In this document: piece after piece, positions 42,804-52,142 of the stretch
Layout of the letters: the number at the start of each line of letters is the position of its first letter
Position numbering within the stretch: position 1 is the first letter of the stretch
NCBI GenBank assembly: GCA_040218145.1
Contig: JAVJQK010000138.1
Coordinates: forward strand, 1 to 64,000
Origin: Sandaracinaceae bacterium
GTDB lineage: Bacteria; Myxococcota_A; Polyangia; Polyangiales; Sandaracinaceae
Direction of reading: 5' to 3'
Length of the DNA stretch: 64,000 nt
The notes under the pieces: generated by a model
Database searches by the model: none
What the model was told of the DNA's origin: nothing
The model's input: the letters and a program-made list of their open reading frames with translations, nothing else
Made by a program: the position numbers and the translations under genes

Positions 42804-44660
42804 TCAGCGCGCGGTGAGCTGCGGGAGCGGGCGGCCGAAGAGCTCCGCCCAGAGCTCGGTCGCGGCGGCGGTGATCGCGGCGCCGTCGCGCTCGCGGATC
42901 TCGAGGAAGGCGAACGCCACGCTCTGCCGATCGATGCGCCGGCCCTCGATGAAGGGCCGATGCGCCAGCCCGAGCGCGTCGGCCAGCCCCGCGAAGATCA
43001 CGAGCGCCGCGTAGCACTCCGGGCTGCCCCAGTTGTGCCGCGCCAACACGTGCCGCGAGAGGAGCGCGAGGTTCATCTTCACCACGCCCGGCTCGCGGGC
43101 CAGCTCGCTCAGGTACGCGCTCAGCTCGGCCACCGCGCGAGACGCGCGCGGGTTGTCGCCCAGCTCGGTCTCGAGCGGGCCGGTCATCGCCTCGAGCGCG
43201 GGCGGGATCGCGTCGAGCGTGCCCGACTCGTAGTCCAGTCGGTGCTGCACCTCGTGTCGCTCCACGCTCTCGATCAGCCGCTCCTCGAGCTCGCGGTACG
43301 CGGCCCGCGGCACGTCGCTCCGCAGATCGCTCGCCACGCTCGACAGCTCGCGCCACTCCGCGACCGGGACCCGATCTTCGAGCCGCCGGTACGAGTCCAT
43401 GTCGAAGTCGACCGTGGTCGGGCGGGTGACCGTCAGGCCCGCGTTCTGGAAGCGGTCTCGCCACGCGTCGAGGATGGCGCGCCGGCGGCCGAAGAGCCGG
43501 CCGAGCTCGAGCGCGCCCTCGCCGGTCAACGCCACGGCCTCCGCTTGCGCGTCGCGCGCCGCCATCTCCTCGACCCGGTCGACCCAGAGCGCGCGGCTGT
43601 CCTCGCGCGTGTCCGTGTCCACGATGGGCATGCGCGCGTCGGGCCCGAGCGCGGGGAGGATCGCGTCGACCAGGTAGCGCTCGATGCGCCCGAGCAAGAC
43701 GAGCCCGTCCTGCACCTGCGGCCGCGTGAAGCCGAGCACCGCGCGCGCGAAGTTCAGCCGGTCGAGCCGCTTCAGGCGAAGCGCCCGGACGCGCCGCCCT
43801 CCGTCGGTGTCGAAGAAGCGCACCCGCTCCACCGTGAAGGTGGACAGGTAGATCCGGTGGCGGCCCTGCGTGTCCGTCCGGACGTCCGCGTCGACGTAGT
43901 AGCCCAGGCCGAGCTCCGCGACGGCGGCGTTGAGCGCGTCGACGGAGCGGAAGTGGCTGTCGCTGGCGCTCGCGCCGTCGTTCGCCACGATGTCGCGCGA
44001 CTGGTCGAAGACCGCGCGGAGGAACGACGTCGTCTCGGCGCCGAGCGCGTCGTCGCTCATGGCCACGCCCGCCGCGGCCGCGCGCGCCAGATCCTCGCGC
44101 TCCCGGGCCTCGTCCGCGCCGCCCCGCGCGCGCCGGAACGCGTCGATCGCGACGACGTAGTCGGGCAGGGCGTCCTCGAAGACCGCGTGCTGTTCGAGCG
44201 TGCCCGCGAGGGGGCGGCCGCCTTCGGTCCACGCCGTCTCCGAGCGCGCCAGCTCGTTGTGCAGCGACGCGGGCGGCCGGGTCAGCCAGTACCCGCTCGC
44301 GCCGCCCACGACCAGGAGGAGCAGCAGCGCCGCGCCGACGGCCCGCGTCGGCCCGAGCCGCGACGGCGCCCGCGTGGGGCGCTTGGCGAGGAACTCGGCC
44401 TCGACCGCCTCCACGTCGTCCGGGTTGCCGAAGGGCTGGCCCATCGCGCGCAAGGTCGCGAGGCGGTGCACGTGCGCCTCGTCGTCCGTGCGGGTCGTCT
44501 CGAACATCGCCGCCGCCACCGCGCGCTCGGCCCGGCCGCGGATCAGCCCGCGGAAGACGGGATCGAGCTCCGCGTAGGTCTCCCGGCGCGCGGCGCGGAG
44601 GTCTCCGTCCTCGCGGCTGGCCAGCTGGGCGAGCGCCCACGTCACGCGGCTCCGGATCAT
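42804..44660 (-). CDS. Single-span membrane protein with HEXXH motif
   Basis: 618 aa. A cytosolic N-terminal part (about 1-105, with helices like HVHRLATLRAMGQPFGNPDD) precedes a strong membrane helix (AVGAALLLLLVVGGASGYWL). The rest lies outside the membrane. SVERHEVQHRLDYE places HEVQH at 469-473, fitting the zincin HEXXH pattern in a helical setting. A further E for the third ligand could be E490s-530s but is not clear. I do not recognise a family. It may be a periplasmic metallopeptidase or a non-enzyme with a chance motif. Confidence 0.78.
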   Translation of the reverse strand: MIRSRVTWALAQLASREDGDLRAARRETYAELDPVFRGLIRGRAERAVAAAMFETTRTDDEAHVHRLATLRAMGQPFGNPDDVEAVEAEFLAKRPTRAPSRLGPTRAVGAALLLLLVVGGASGYWLTRPPASLHNELARSETAWTEGGRPLAGTLEQHAVFEDALPDYVVAIDAFRRARGGADEAREREDLARAAAAGVAMSDDALGAETTSFLRAVFDQSRDIVANDGASASDSHFRSVDALNAAVAELGLGYYVDADVRTDTQGRHRIYLSTFTVERVRFFDTDGGRRVRALRLKRLDRLNFARAVLGFTRPQVQDGLVLLGRIERYLVDAILPALGPDARMPIVDTDTREDSRALWVDRVEEMAARDAQAEAVALTGEGALELGRLFGRRRAILDAWRDRFQNAGLTVTRPTTVDFDMDSYRRLEDRVPVAEWRELSSVASDLRSDVPRAAYRELEERLIESVERHEVQHRLDYESGTLDAIPPALEAMTGPLETELGDNPRASRAVAELSAYLSELAREPGVVKMNLALLSRHVLARHNWGSPECYAALVIFAGLADALGLAHRPFIEGRRIDRQSVAFAFLEIRERDGAAITAAATELWAELFGRPLPQLTAR

Positions 44661-44712
44661 CGCGACGGGGAGAGTGGATCGAGGCGCGCACTTCGTCTAG
44701 CTTCGCCTGGTC

Positions 44713-45162
44713 ATGGACGATCTCTCCGACGCGGATCTGAAGGCGGCCGAGCCGTCGATGATCGTCAAAATGGCGTGTATCGCCCAGGGCCTGACCGGCC
44801 TGGTGGTCGCGCTCTCCGGCGTGCAGCTCTTCGGGGTGCGATCCCACGAGTACGCCTTCGTGAAGATGGTGCCGTGGTTCCTGCTGGTCAGCGGCGTGGT
44901 CCAGATCGCGGTGGCGGCGCAGGTCTTCCGCGCGCGCCCGTGGGCGGCCTATTTCGGCGCGGGGCACGGCGCCGTCGTCGCGCTGTCGATGGTCGGGTGG
45001 TTCTTCTTCTCCTTCCCCGACATCCTCTCGTGCATGCAGCTCATCGGGACCCCGCTCAGCGTGCTCAGCGCGATCCTCGCCGCGGTGGCCATCGGCGGCG
45101 TGCTTCACACGGCGGCCGCCCGCCAGCGCCTCGCCGACCAGGGCACTCCGCTGGGCTTCTGA
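44713..45162 (+). CDS. Small four-helix membrane protein, unknown
   Basis: 149 aa. Four hydrophobic stretches are visible, for example ACIAQGLTGLVVALSGVQLF, VPWFLLVSGVVQIAVAA and ILAAVAIGGVLHTAAA. The N- and C-termini are polar. No family recognised and no catalytic motif visible. A 67-base spacer separates it from the tandem-SH3 protein gene. Confidence 0.78.
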   Translation: MDDLSDADLKAAEPSMIVKMACIAQGLTGLVVALSGVQLFGVRSHEYAFVKMVPWFLLVSGVVQIAVAAQVFRARPWAAYFGAGHGAVVALSMVGWFFFSFPDILSCMQLIGTPLSVLSAILAAVAIGGVLHTAAARQRLADQGTPLGF

Positions 45163-45229
45163 CGTGTGCTGCTCAGTGGGGCTTCCGGGCGGGCGCCCGG
45201 CGGAGCCGCGCGCTAGGCTCTGCGCCTCC

Positions 45230-45598
45230 ATGAGCGACCTCCCCGACATGTTCAAGAAGGGCGACCGCGTGTTCGCCCGTCAGCTGGGCAAGCCCGACGT
45301 CCGCGGCAAGATCTCCTGGGTCGGCCAGAGCCGCTTCGGCATCGGCATGCGCTACGGCGTCAAGGGCGACGACGGCATCACGTACTGGTTCGACGAGGAG
45401 CACGTCGAGCCCGAGTCGAACCCCGGCGAGCGCGGCCCGAACGAGATGGGCAAGGGCAGCCGCGTGCGCGTCGTCTCCGGCCCGCACGAAGGCGTCATCG
45501 GCGACATCTACCTCTGGGTCCCCACCGGCCGCATCGGGATCCGGGACGACGACGAGAACACCTACTGGGTCGAGCGCAAGCAGATCGAGCTCGAGTAG
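45230..45598 (+). CDS. Protein of two tandem SH3-like (KOW-type) units
   Basis: 122 aa, soluble, no signal peptide. Two related halves are visible: FKKGDRVFARQLGKPDVRGK with YWFDEEHVEPE, and MGKGSRVRVVSGPHEGVIGD with YWVERKQIELE. Each half looks like a small beta barrel of the KOW/SH3-like type, which often binds nucleic acid or ribosome partners. ATG at 45230 is chosen; the 22-residue in-frame extension upstream looks non-coding. Function unknown. Confidence 0.8.
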   Translation: MSDLPDMFKKGDRVFARQLGKPDVRGKISWVGQSRFGIGMRYGVKGDDGITYWFDEEHVEPESNPGERGPNEMGKGSRVRVVSGPHEGVIGDIYLWVPTGRIGIRDDDENTYWVERKQIELE

Positions 45599-45649
45599 CG
45601 GTCCCCGTCGATCGGGGGAGGGTGCACGCGCCTGGCTCGTAGATGGGTC

Positions 45650-47161
45650 ATGCCGGTCTCGTCCCGCCTCGCGCTCCTGTCCGTCGCCGCGCTCTCGGCC
45701 GGGCTCGTCGTCGCGTGCGAGGAGGAGCCCGAGGTGGTCCTGAGGCCGGAGCCGCCGCCGGCGAGCGCCCCCGCCGCGTCTCCGCCCGCGCCTCCGCCCG
45801 CGCCTGCGGGGCCCTGGGCCGTCCGGACCGTGCTCTCGTGCTCGGAGTGGGCCGGGGTCGACGCCTTCGCCACGGCCACGCACGTCTTCGGGTGTGACGG
45901 CGCGATCTTCGACCGGGCGTCGGGCGCGTTGATCGACGCCAGGCTCCGCCGAGGCGCGCCGATCGCCCGGTTCGGTCAGGGAACGGTCTGGCGCACCGGG
46001 ACGTACGACGAGCCCACGCTCACGTTTCGAGACGCGCAGCTCCGGCCGCGCCCCGCCGTCGCGATGCCGCCGGGCGTCTCCCTCGAAGGCGCAGCCGCGG
46101 GAGGGGATCTGCTGCTGCGTGGAGACGCGCGGTACACGGACGTGGCGGTCTACGAGCTCGACCCGACGCGTGGCGCGGCGCGCCCCCTCGAGGGGAGCGA
46201 GGTGTGCGCGGGCGCGCGAGGGCTCGGCCGAACGCCTTCGGGTGTGCAGTGCGTCGTGCCGTGCGCCGACGACGCGGATCGCTCGTGCCTCCGCACGGTC
46301 GGCGTCGACGGCGAGCTCCCGATCCCCGCCGTGCACGGCGTGATCTGGGTGGGCGACGCGGGGCGCTTCGTCGCGCGCGGCGTCGACGGCACCGCTCGCC
46401 TGATGAGCAGCGGCGGAGAGGTGCTCGCGACGCGCGAGGGGTGTCAGGACGTCGAGCTCCGCGACGTGTCGGGGGACGCGCTGCTCGTCGCGCGTGAAGA
46501 CCGCGCGGAGCTCTGGCGGGTCGTCGATGACGCCCTGGAGGTCGAGCTCGTCTACGGCCGCCGCCCGAGCGAGGGCGCCTTCGCGGGGGACGAGATCGTG
46601 CTCGCCGTCTCCCACGGGCTGGTCTGGCTTCACCGCGGCGCGCCGCGCGCGCTCCCGCCGCTGCCGCTCCCCACCCCGCCCGACGGGTTCACCGCGCTGC
46701 GATCCACGGCGGACGGGGAGTCGGCGAGCTTCGAGGGCGAGGGGGAGACCTATCCGCGAGGCCCCAACGACGTCGCGGCGTTCGTGGCGCGCGATCGGTT
46801 CGCCCTCGTCGTCGTCTCGCGCAGCGACGCGGTGGAGCTGTCGCGCTTCGACGACCTCGAGGGGTGGGCGAGCGCGGCGGCGGCCCGCTACGTCGATCCC
46901 GGATCGCAGCGCTGGGCCAAGGCCTGGCGCGGCGAGGCGGGGCGCGAGATGCGCGGCCACGCCTACATCGGCGGCTGCGAGCGGACCCACATCGACGTCG
47001 TCGTCCGGGAGCGCGGCCCGGTGCTCGAGCGCTGGCGCGTGTACACCTCCGACGGAGAGGGCCTCGACGCGATCCTGGGCGAGACCCCGAGCCACGCGCG
47101 CTCCCTCGCGGACGTGCGCGGCGACTCCTACGAGGGCGACCCGTCCATCGGTCGCTGGTGA
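45650..47161 (+). CDS. Lipoprotein, probable beta-propeller
   Basis: 503 aa. The lipobox is VVAC. A Pro/Ala linker (residues 27-52) leads to a long body made of short beta-strand phrases (VFGCDGAIFDRASGALIDA, IWVGDAGRFVARGVDG, EIVLAVSHGLVWLHRG) suggestive of a propeller. Eight or so cysteines suggest disulfides. I do not recognise a family. It lies 31 bases before the LytS-like kinase gene on the same strand and may be read with it. Confidence 0.78.
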   Translation: MPVSSRLALLSVAALSAGLVVACEEEPEVVLRPEPPPASAPAASPPAPPPAPAGPWAVRTVLSCSEWAGVDAFATATHVFGCDGAIFDRASGALIDARLRRGAPIARFGQGTVWRTGTYDEPTLTFRDAQLRPRPAVAMPPGVSLEGAAAGGDLLLRGDARYTDVAVYELDPTRGAARPLEGSEVCAGARGLGRTPSGVQCVVPCADDADRSCLRTVGVDGELPIPAVHGVIWVGDAGRFVARGVDGTARLMSSGGEVLATREGCQDVELRDVSGDALLVAREDRAELWRVVDDALEVELVYGRRPSEGAFAGDEIVLAVSHGLVWLHRGAPRALPPLPLPTPPDGFTALRSTADGESASFEGEGETYPRGPNDVAAFVARDRFALVVVSRSDAVELSRFDDLEGWASAAAARYVDPGSQRWAKAWRGEAGREMRGHAYIGGCERTHIDVVVRERGPVLERWRVYTSDGEGLDAILGETPSHARSLADVRGDSYEGDPSIGRW

Positions 47162-47191
47162 GCGGGCCCGCCTTCTGAGACGCTTCGGCGG

Positions 47192-48172
47192 GTGAGCGAG
47201 ACGCAGACGCTTCGGGGGCTCCTCGCGCCGCAGCGCGCGTTGCCGCTCGGGCTCGTGTTCGTGTCGGTGGGCGTGGTCGAGTGGATCGCCGTGGCGAGCG
47301 TGTCCGCGATGGTGGTGGACCTCGTGTTCTGTGTCGCGTTCGTGCTCGTGGTGCCGGTCGCGTGGCGAAGCCTCTGCGCTCCGGGCGCCACGCGGGCGCT
47401 CGGGCTCGCGGTCTACGTCGCGATCTGCGCGGCCCTGGTGGCGGCGCTCGGCTTCGCGCTGCCGCGCGCGCTCGAGGTGCGGAGCTACGTGCTCGACCCG
47501 TCGGCGCTGGGCATCCTCGGCGTGCTCGTCGCGGTCGGCGGCTGGGGGCTCGGGCGGGACCTGGATCTCGAGGCGCGCGCCACCCGGTCCGAGGTGGAGG
47601 CCGAGCACGCGCAGCTCCTCGCGCTCCGCGCCCAGCTCGACCCGCACTTCTTGTTCAACACCCTCAACGCCATCGCCGAGTGGTGCCGCGAGGACCCCGA
47701 GGTCGCGGAGCGCGCGCTGCTCGAGCTGGCGCGCATCCTCCGCGGAGTGCTCGAGGGCGTGCACGAGCCGACCTGGCCGCTCGCCTCGGAGCTCGCGCTC
47801 TTGCGGGATCTGTTCGCGATGTACGCGATCCGCGACGCGTCGCGCTACCGCTTGCGCGTGGAGCTCCCGGACCCGATCCCCGACGTCGACGTGCCGCCGA
47901 TGTTGCTCTTGCCCGCGTTCGAGAACGCGATCACCCACGGCCCCGGGGCGGGTCACGACGGGGAGGTCGTCTTGCGGGTCACGGTGAACGAGCAGCTCCA
48001 GGTCGAGATCGACAACCCCGGCGCCTACGCGGGCCGACGCGAGGGAGGCCACGGCATCGCCACGGTCGAGCGCCGACTCGCGCTGGCCTACGGGCGGGAG
48101 GGCCGCATGCAGATCGAGGCCGTGGACGGGCGCACGCGCACGACGATCACCGCGCCCCTGGAGCCGGCGTGA
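47192..48172 (+). CDS. LytS-type sensor histidine kinase
   Basis: 326 aa from a GTG. Four to five membrane helices occupy about residues 15-125. The His_kinase (PF06580-type) dimerisation segment is LDPHFLFNTLNAIAEW with phospho-acceptor His152. A HATPase domain with LLLPAFENAITHG and GGHGIATVERRL follows. The sensor lacks a clear extracytoplasmic loop, so the stimulus may be in the membrane. The stop codon overlaps the GTG start of the response regulator (GTGA). Confidence 0.94.
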   Translation: MSETQTLRGLLAPQRALPLGLVFVSVGVVEWIAVASVSAMVVDLVFCVAFVLVVPVAWRSLCAPGATRALGLAVYVAICAALVAALGFALPRALEVRSYVLDPSALGILGVLVAVGGWGLGRDLDLEARATRSEVEAEHAQLLALRAQLDPHFLFNTLNAIAEWCREDPEVAERALLELARILRGVLEGVHEPTWPLASELALLRDLFAMYAIRDASRYRLRVELPDPIPDVDVPPMLLLPAFENAITHGPGAGHDGEVVLRVTVNEQLQVEIDNPGAYAGRREGGHGIATVERRLALAYGREGRMQIEAVDGRTRTTITAPLEPA

Positions 48173-48864
48173 CCCTGCGGACGCTCATCGCGGACGACGA
48201 GCAGATGGCGCGGCGGCGGCTCCGGCGCCTGCTCGAGGCCATCGGCGACGTGGAGATCGTGGCCGAGGCGACGTCGGGCGAGGAGGCGCTCGCCGCGCTC
48301 GATCCGCGCGAGGTCGACCTCGCGGTGCTCGACGTGCGCATGCCGGGGCTGAGCGGGATGGACGTCGCCCAGCTCGCCGCCGACCGCGGCATCGCGATCG
48401 TCTTCGCGACCGCGCACCCCGAGCACGCGGCGGACGCCTTCGACCAGGGCGCGGTGGACTACGTGCGCAAGCCCATCGACGCGGCGCGGCTGGCCCTCGC
48501 CGTCGAGCGCGCCCGCGCGCGGGTGGGGGCGCGCAAGACCGGCCGGGTCGCGCTGACGGTGCGCGACGAGGTGCGCCTGGTGCGCCCCGAGGACATCAGC
48601 CACGCGCAGATCGACGGCGCGCTCGTCAGCGTCTGGGTGGGGGCCGAGGTCCTCGTCACCGAGCTGTCGCTCGCGAAGCTCGAGCGGCGTCTGCCCTCCG
48701 AGCGCTTCGAGCGGGTGCATCGACGCGCGCTCCTGAACCTCGACCGGGTGGACCGCCTCCGCCCGGAGGACAGCGGCGGCTACACCGCGATCACCGACGC
48801 CGGGCACGAGGTGCCGGTGTCCCGGCAGGCGGCCCGCGCGCTCCGCAAGCGTCTGGGTCTCTGA
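48169..48864 (+). CDS. LytTR-family response regulator
   Basis: 231 aa from the GTG at 48169, sharing a GTGA overlap with the kinase gene, so the two are translated together. The receiver has IADDEQMARRRL and phospho-acceptor Asp55 in VLDVRMPG. The C-terminal LytTR DNA-binding domain is recognised by FERVHRRALLNLDRVDRL and the closing PVSRQAARALRKRL. It should switch genes through LytTR direct-repeat sites; none could be located with confidence in the window. Confidence 0.96.
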   Translation: MTLRTLIADDEQMARRRLRRLLEAIGDVEIVAEATSGEEALAALDPREVDLAVLDVRMPGLSGMDVAQLAADRGIAIVFATAHPEHAADAFDQGAVDYVRKPIDAARLALAVERARARVGARKTGRVALTVRDEVRLVRPEDISHAQIDGALVSVWVGAEVLVTELSLAKLERRLPSERFERVHRRALLNLDRVDRLRPEDSGGYTAITDAGHEVPVSRQAARALRKRLGL

Positions 48865-48941
48865 GGCCCTTCGGGTGTGCGGTCAGGCGGGGAAAGCGTC
48901 GGTCCGTCGCCCTCGCGCCGCCACGCCGGCAAGCTCCTGAC

Positions 48942-50141
48942 ATGTCGTCCTCCCTCCTGCTCCGGCTCCTCGCGCTGGCCCTCCTCGTGACCGGCTGCGG
49001 AGAGCCCGCTCCATCTGCCGACGCGGGCCGCGACGTCGACGCCGAGGTCTCCGACCCACCGGACGCGGCCTCCCCGGACGCTGGCCGGGACGACGCCGGT
49101 CCGATCCAGGCGGACGCCAGCGTCCCTCCCTGCCCCGATGGCGAGGGCCCCACCATCACCGCGGTCCTCGGCGACACCGACCACGGCGGCGCGATGGAGA
49201 TCCGGGGATGCGGCCTGGGGGAAGAGGCGAGCCCGAGCCCGCTGATCTGGGACGACTTCGAGGGTGGGACGCTCGGCGAGCTGGCGGGCGACGGATGGCG
49301 TCTCCAGCGCGAGCGCGAGACCCACCCGATCTACACCGACGTGCAGCGCTACGGTCAGGGGCGCCTCTCGCTGACCAACCACGTCGAGCCGAACGTCAAC
49401 GACGCGCCGGGCTGCCAGTTCTGCGGCGCCTACCAGGAGGTCGAGCCGAGCAACGAGCTCTACGTCTCGTACCGCTTCCGCTTCGACGTGACCGGCGACG
49501 ACTACGGCGTCCTCAAGCTGGCTCGGCTGGCCTCGAGCCCCAACTACGGCGGCGTCGACCACTACAACGGCGTCGGCACGCTCAAGTACCAGTACCAGCC
49601 GCACGCGGGCTGGGGCTACATCAACCTGGAGAACAACCGGGAGGAGATCCCGTCGGTCAGCGTCGGCGGCGTCCCCCCCGGGGAGTGGCACCGCGTCGAG
49701 ATGTACTACCGCCTCTCCTCCCCCGCGGGGGCGTCGAACGGCGCGGCCTACATCGCGATCGACGGCGAGCACGAGCGCCGCTTCGACATCGACGACGCCG
49801 TCACGCTCGACGGCGACTACCCCACGCAGCTGCACTCCTTGTTGCTGCCCCTGATGCTCGCGAACCCGCGCGACGACGGCGTCTTCGACCTCTACGTCGA
49901 CGACGTGTACCTCGACGACTCGCGCGCGAGGGTCGAGGTCGCCGACGCGCCGCGCTGGCTCGACACCCGGCGTCGAGAGATCCAGCCGGCGACCGCGTGG
50001 GCTCCCGACCGGATCGACGTGACCGTGCACCAGGGCGCCTTCGAGGCCTGCGAGCCCGTCTACCTCTACGTCCTCGACGCGAGCGGAGCCCCGCTGAGCG
50101 AGGCCGGGTTCCCCCTCGCGCTCGGGAGCGGCTGCCCCTGA
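48942..50141 (+). CDS. Lipoprotein with lectin/lyase-like jelly-roll domain
   Basis: 399 aa. The lipobox is LLVTGC, followed by an Asp/Ala/Gly linker to about residue 60. From about 95 the body starts with WDDFEGGTLGELAGDGW, then ELYVSYRFRFD, YINLENNREEIPSV, GEWHRVEMYYRL and DLYVDDVYLDD. These phrases are typical of jelly-roll (LamG/polysaccharide-lyase-like) folds that bind or cut glycans. No catalytic residues could be picked. A Cys pair (CQFCG) sits in the middle. Function unknown. Confidence 0.78.
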   Translation: MSSSLLLRLLALALLVTGCGEPAPSADAGRDVDAEVSDPPDAASPDAGRDDAGPIQADASVPPCPDGEGPTITAVLGDTDHGGAMEIRGCGLGEEASPSPLIWDDFEGGTLGELAGDGWRLQRERETHPIYTDVQRYGQGRLSLTNHVEPNVNDAPGCQFCGAYQEVEPSNELYVSYRFRFDVTGDDYGVLKLARLASSPNYGGVDHYNGVGTLKYQYQPHAGWGYINLENNREEIPSVSVGGVPPGEWHRVEMYYRLSSPAGASNGAAYIAIDGEHERRFDIDDAVTLDGDYPTQLHSLLLPLMLANPRDDGVFDLYVDDVYLDDSRARVEVADAPRWLDTRRREIQPATAWAPDRIDVTVHQGAFEACEPVYLYVLDASGAPLSEAGFPLALGSGCP

Positions 50142-50252
50142 GGCGCGCTGCGATGAGCCGCTCGCGGCGGCTCGCGACCGCTCGCGCGCGGGACGCGACC
50201 GCTCGCGGAGAGACCCGCGGTGGCGCCTCCTCGGCGTCCTCACCCTGCGGGC

Positions 50253-51824
50253 ATGACCAAGCTCCCCAAGATCACGGCCACGATCCACCTCTCGCTCGTC
50301 GCGGCCATCGCCGCCTTCCTCTTCTTCCTCCCCGGGGTGCGCGTCGTGCGCGACCTGCGCGACCCCGCGCTCGCCGGTCCCGGGGTGCCCGAGCGCGCCC
50401 GCGCCATGCACCGCGAGCTGAGCCCGCGCCTCGAGGTCTGGGCCCGCGAGCGGGTGGAGCACGCGCGCGGCGCAGACACGGCGCTCCTCGACGTGCCCTC
50501 CACCGAGTGGCCGCTCTTCACCGCCGTCTTCTACCTGATGGCGACCGAGCAGCTGCACGACGACTGGGTCGCGAACGGGCGTCAGGGCGAGTCTCCCATG
50601 CGCTGGGCGCGCGGCGCCGTGGACGCCTCGCGGGATCTCCTGCTCGATCCGTCCCACCACAGCTGGGTGCGCCGTCACTGGGGGGACGACTATCTCCACG
50701 AGGAGAACGTCTTCTTCCGCTCGCTCCTCATCGCCGGCCTCACCAGCCACGCGAAGCTCACGGGGGACGTCTCGCCGGTGCTGCGCGACCAGGTCGAGAC
50801 CCTCGCGGCCGACCTCGACGCGTCCGCGCTCGGCCTCCTGCACGACTACCCCGGCGAGTGCTACCCGATCGACGTGCTCGCCGCGGTCGGCCTCCTTCGC
50901 CGCGCCGACGCGGTGCTCGACACCGACCACTCGGCGTTCGTCGCCCGACAGCTGCGCGCCTTCGTCGGCCCGCGCGAGGACGCGCTCGGCCTCGTGCCCT
51001 ACCGCGTGAGCCTGCCCGACGCCGAGATCGTGCAGCCCGGCCGCGGGGTCGGCACCTCGTGGACCCTGGTGTTCGCGCCCGAGGTCTACCCGGAGGAGGC
51101 GGCGCGCTGGTACGACGCGCACGAAGCCCACTTCTGGCAGGAGCGCTTCTGGGCCCACGGCTTCCGTGAGTTCGCGGCGGGCAGCGAGCTGGCCGACGCC
51201 TACGGCGAGTGGACCTGGGAGGTCGACGCGGGGCCCATCCTCGGCGGCTTCGGCACCGCGTCCAGCGCGTTCGGGCTCGGCGCCGCGCGCGCGAACGGCC
51301 GCTTCGACCACGCCTACACGCTCGCCTCGGAGATGGTCGCCACCTCGTGGCCGCTCCCCGATGGCACGCACCTCTTCCCGCGCTTGATCTCGAGCGCCGC
51401 CGACGCCCCCCTCCTCGGCGAGGTCGCCATCGCCTACTTCCTCGCCGTGCCTCCCGCGCCCGGCGTGACCGTCGTCCGGGGCGGCGCGCTGTCGGGCCTC
51501 GTCTGGATCAGCCTCGCCATCTACTTCGGCGTCAGCCTCGTCGTGTTCCTCGGCGTGGGCCTCCGGCTCCGCGAGATCTGGCGCCCGGGCTTCGCGCCGG
51601 CCGCGCCCGCCGTCCAGCTGGGCCTTCAGGTGGGGCTCGGCGTGGCCGCGGTGGCCTCTCTGTTCGCGGGCTGGATCCTCGTCGGCGCCATCCTGCTCCT
51701 CGTCGGCGCGCTGCTGCCCAGGGCGGGGTCCCGGCCGACCGATCCGAGCCCCGCGCGGGCTCACGCGACGGTGGCGCCTCGCCCCCTGGCCCGTGCTACG
51801 TCAGGTGGACGGCGACGACCATGA
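50253..51824 (+). CDS. Membrane protein with alpha/alpha-barrel-like domain, unknown
   Basis: 523 aa from the ATG at 50253. One helix near the start (LSLVAAIAAFLFFLPG) and two near the end (about 410-490) anchor it. The long middle domain is made of paired helices with phrases like YLMATEQLHDDWVANG, LHDYPGECYPIDVLAAVGLL and EWTWEVDAGPILGG, which look like an (alpha/alpha)6-type barrel. No family recognised. The stop overlaps the next start (ATGA), so the downstream 89-aa protein is coupled to it. Confidence 0.78.
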   Translation: MTKLPKITATIHLSLVAAIAAFLFFLPGVRVVRDLRDPALAGPGVPERARAMHRELSPRLEVWARERVEHARGADTALLDVPSTEWPLFTAVFYLMATEQLHDDWVANGRQGESPMRWARGAVDASRDLLLDPSHHSWVRRHWGDDYLHEENVFFRSLLIAGLTSHAKLTGDVSPVLRDQVETLAADLDASALGLLHDYPGECYPIDVLAAVGLLRRADAVLDTDHSAFVARQLRAFVGPREDALGLVPYRVSLPDAEIVQPGRGVGTSWTLVFAPEVYPEEAARWYDAHEAHFWQERFWAHGFREFAAGSELADAYGEWTWEVDAGPILGGFGTASSAFGLGAARANGRFDHAYTLASEMVATSWPLPDGTHLFPRLISSAADAPLLGEVAIAYFLAVPPAPGVTVVRGGALSGLVWISLAIYFGVSLVVFLGVGLRLREIWRPGFAPAAPAVQLGLQVGLGVAAVASLFAGWILVGAILLLVGALLPRAGSRPTDPSPARAHATVAPRPLARATSGGRRRP

Positions 51825-52090
51825 TCTACCCCTACGACAACGAGACGCAGACGCGCTGGGACCGGGGCGAGCTCCAGGTCCAGATCCTCGTGCCCGGCAA
51901 CGCGAAGCCGATCGGGTTCTGCGACGGCAGCGACGCCGACCTCGCGGAGATCCAGGCCCGCGCCGAAGAGGAGGGCGCGGGGGAGGTCCGCGTCGAGCAG
52001 AAGCCGCTCAAGACGGGGCGGCAGATCTGGACCGTGCAGGTCGAGCGCACGGACGAAGACGCCGACGTCGACGACGCGTTCGACGACTGA
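51821..52090 (+). CDS. Small acidic protein, translationally coupled
   Basis: 89 aa. It starts inside the stop codon of the membrane protein (ATGA). It begins MIYPYDNETQTRWDRGELQV and ends in an Asp-rich tail. The middle has GNAKPIGFCDGSDADLAEIQ. No signal peptide or membrane helix. The coupling suggests a cytosolic partner made in fixed ratio to the membrane protein. No family recognised. Confidence 0.78.
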   Translation: MIYPYDNETQTRWDRGELQVQILVPGNAKPIGFCDGSDADLAEIQARAEEEGAGEVRVEQKPLKTGRQIWTVQVERTDEDADVDDAFDD

Positions 52091-52142
52091 GGCCACCCGA
52101 GGCGGTATGGCGCCCGGCGCCGTCGGTACGGTACCTTGAGGA

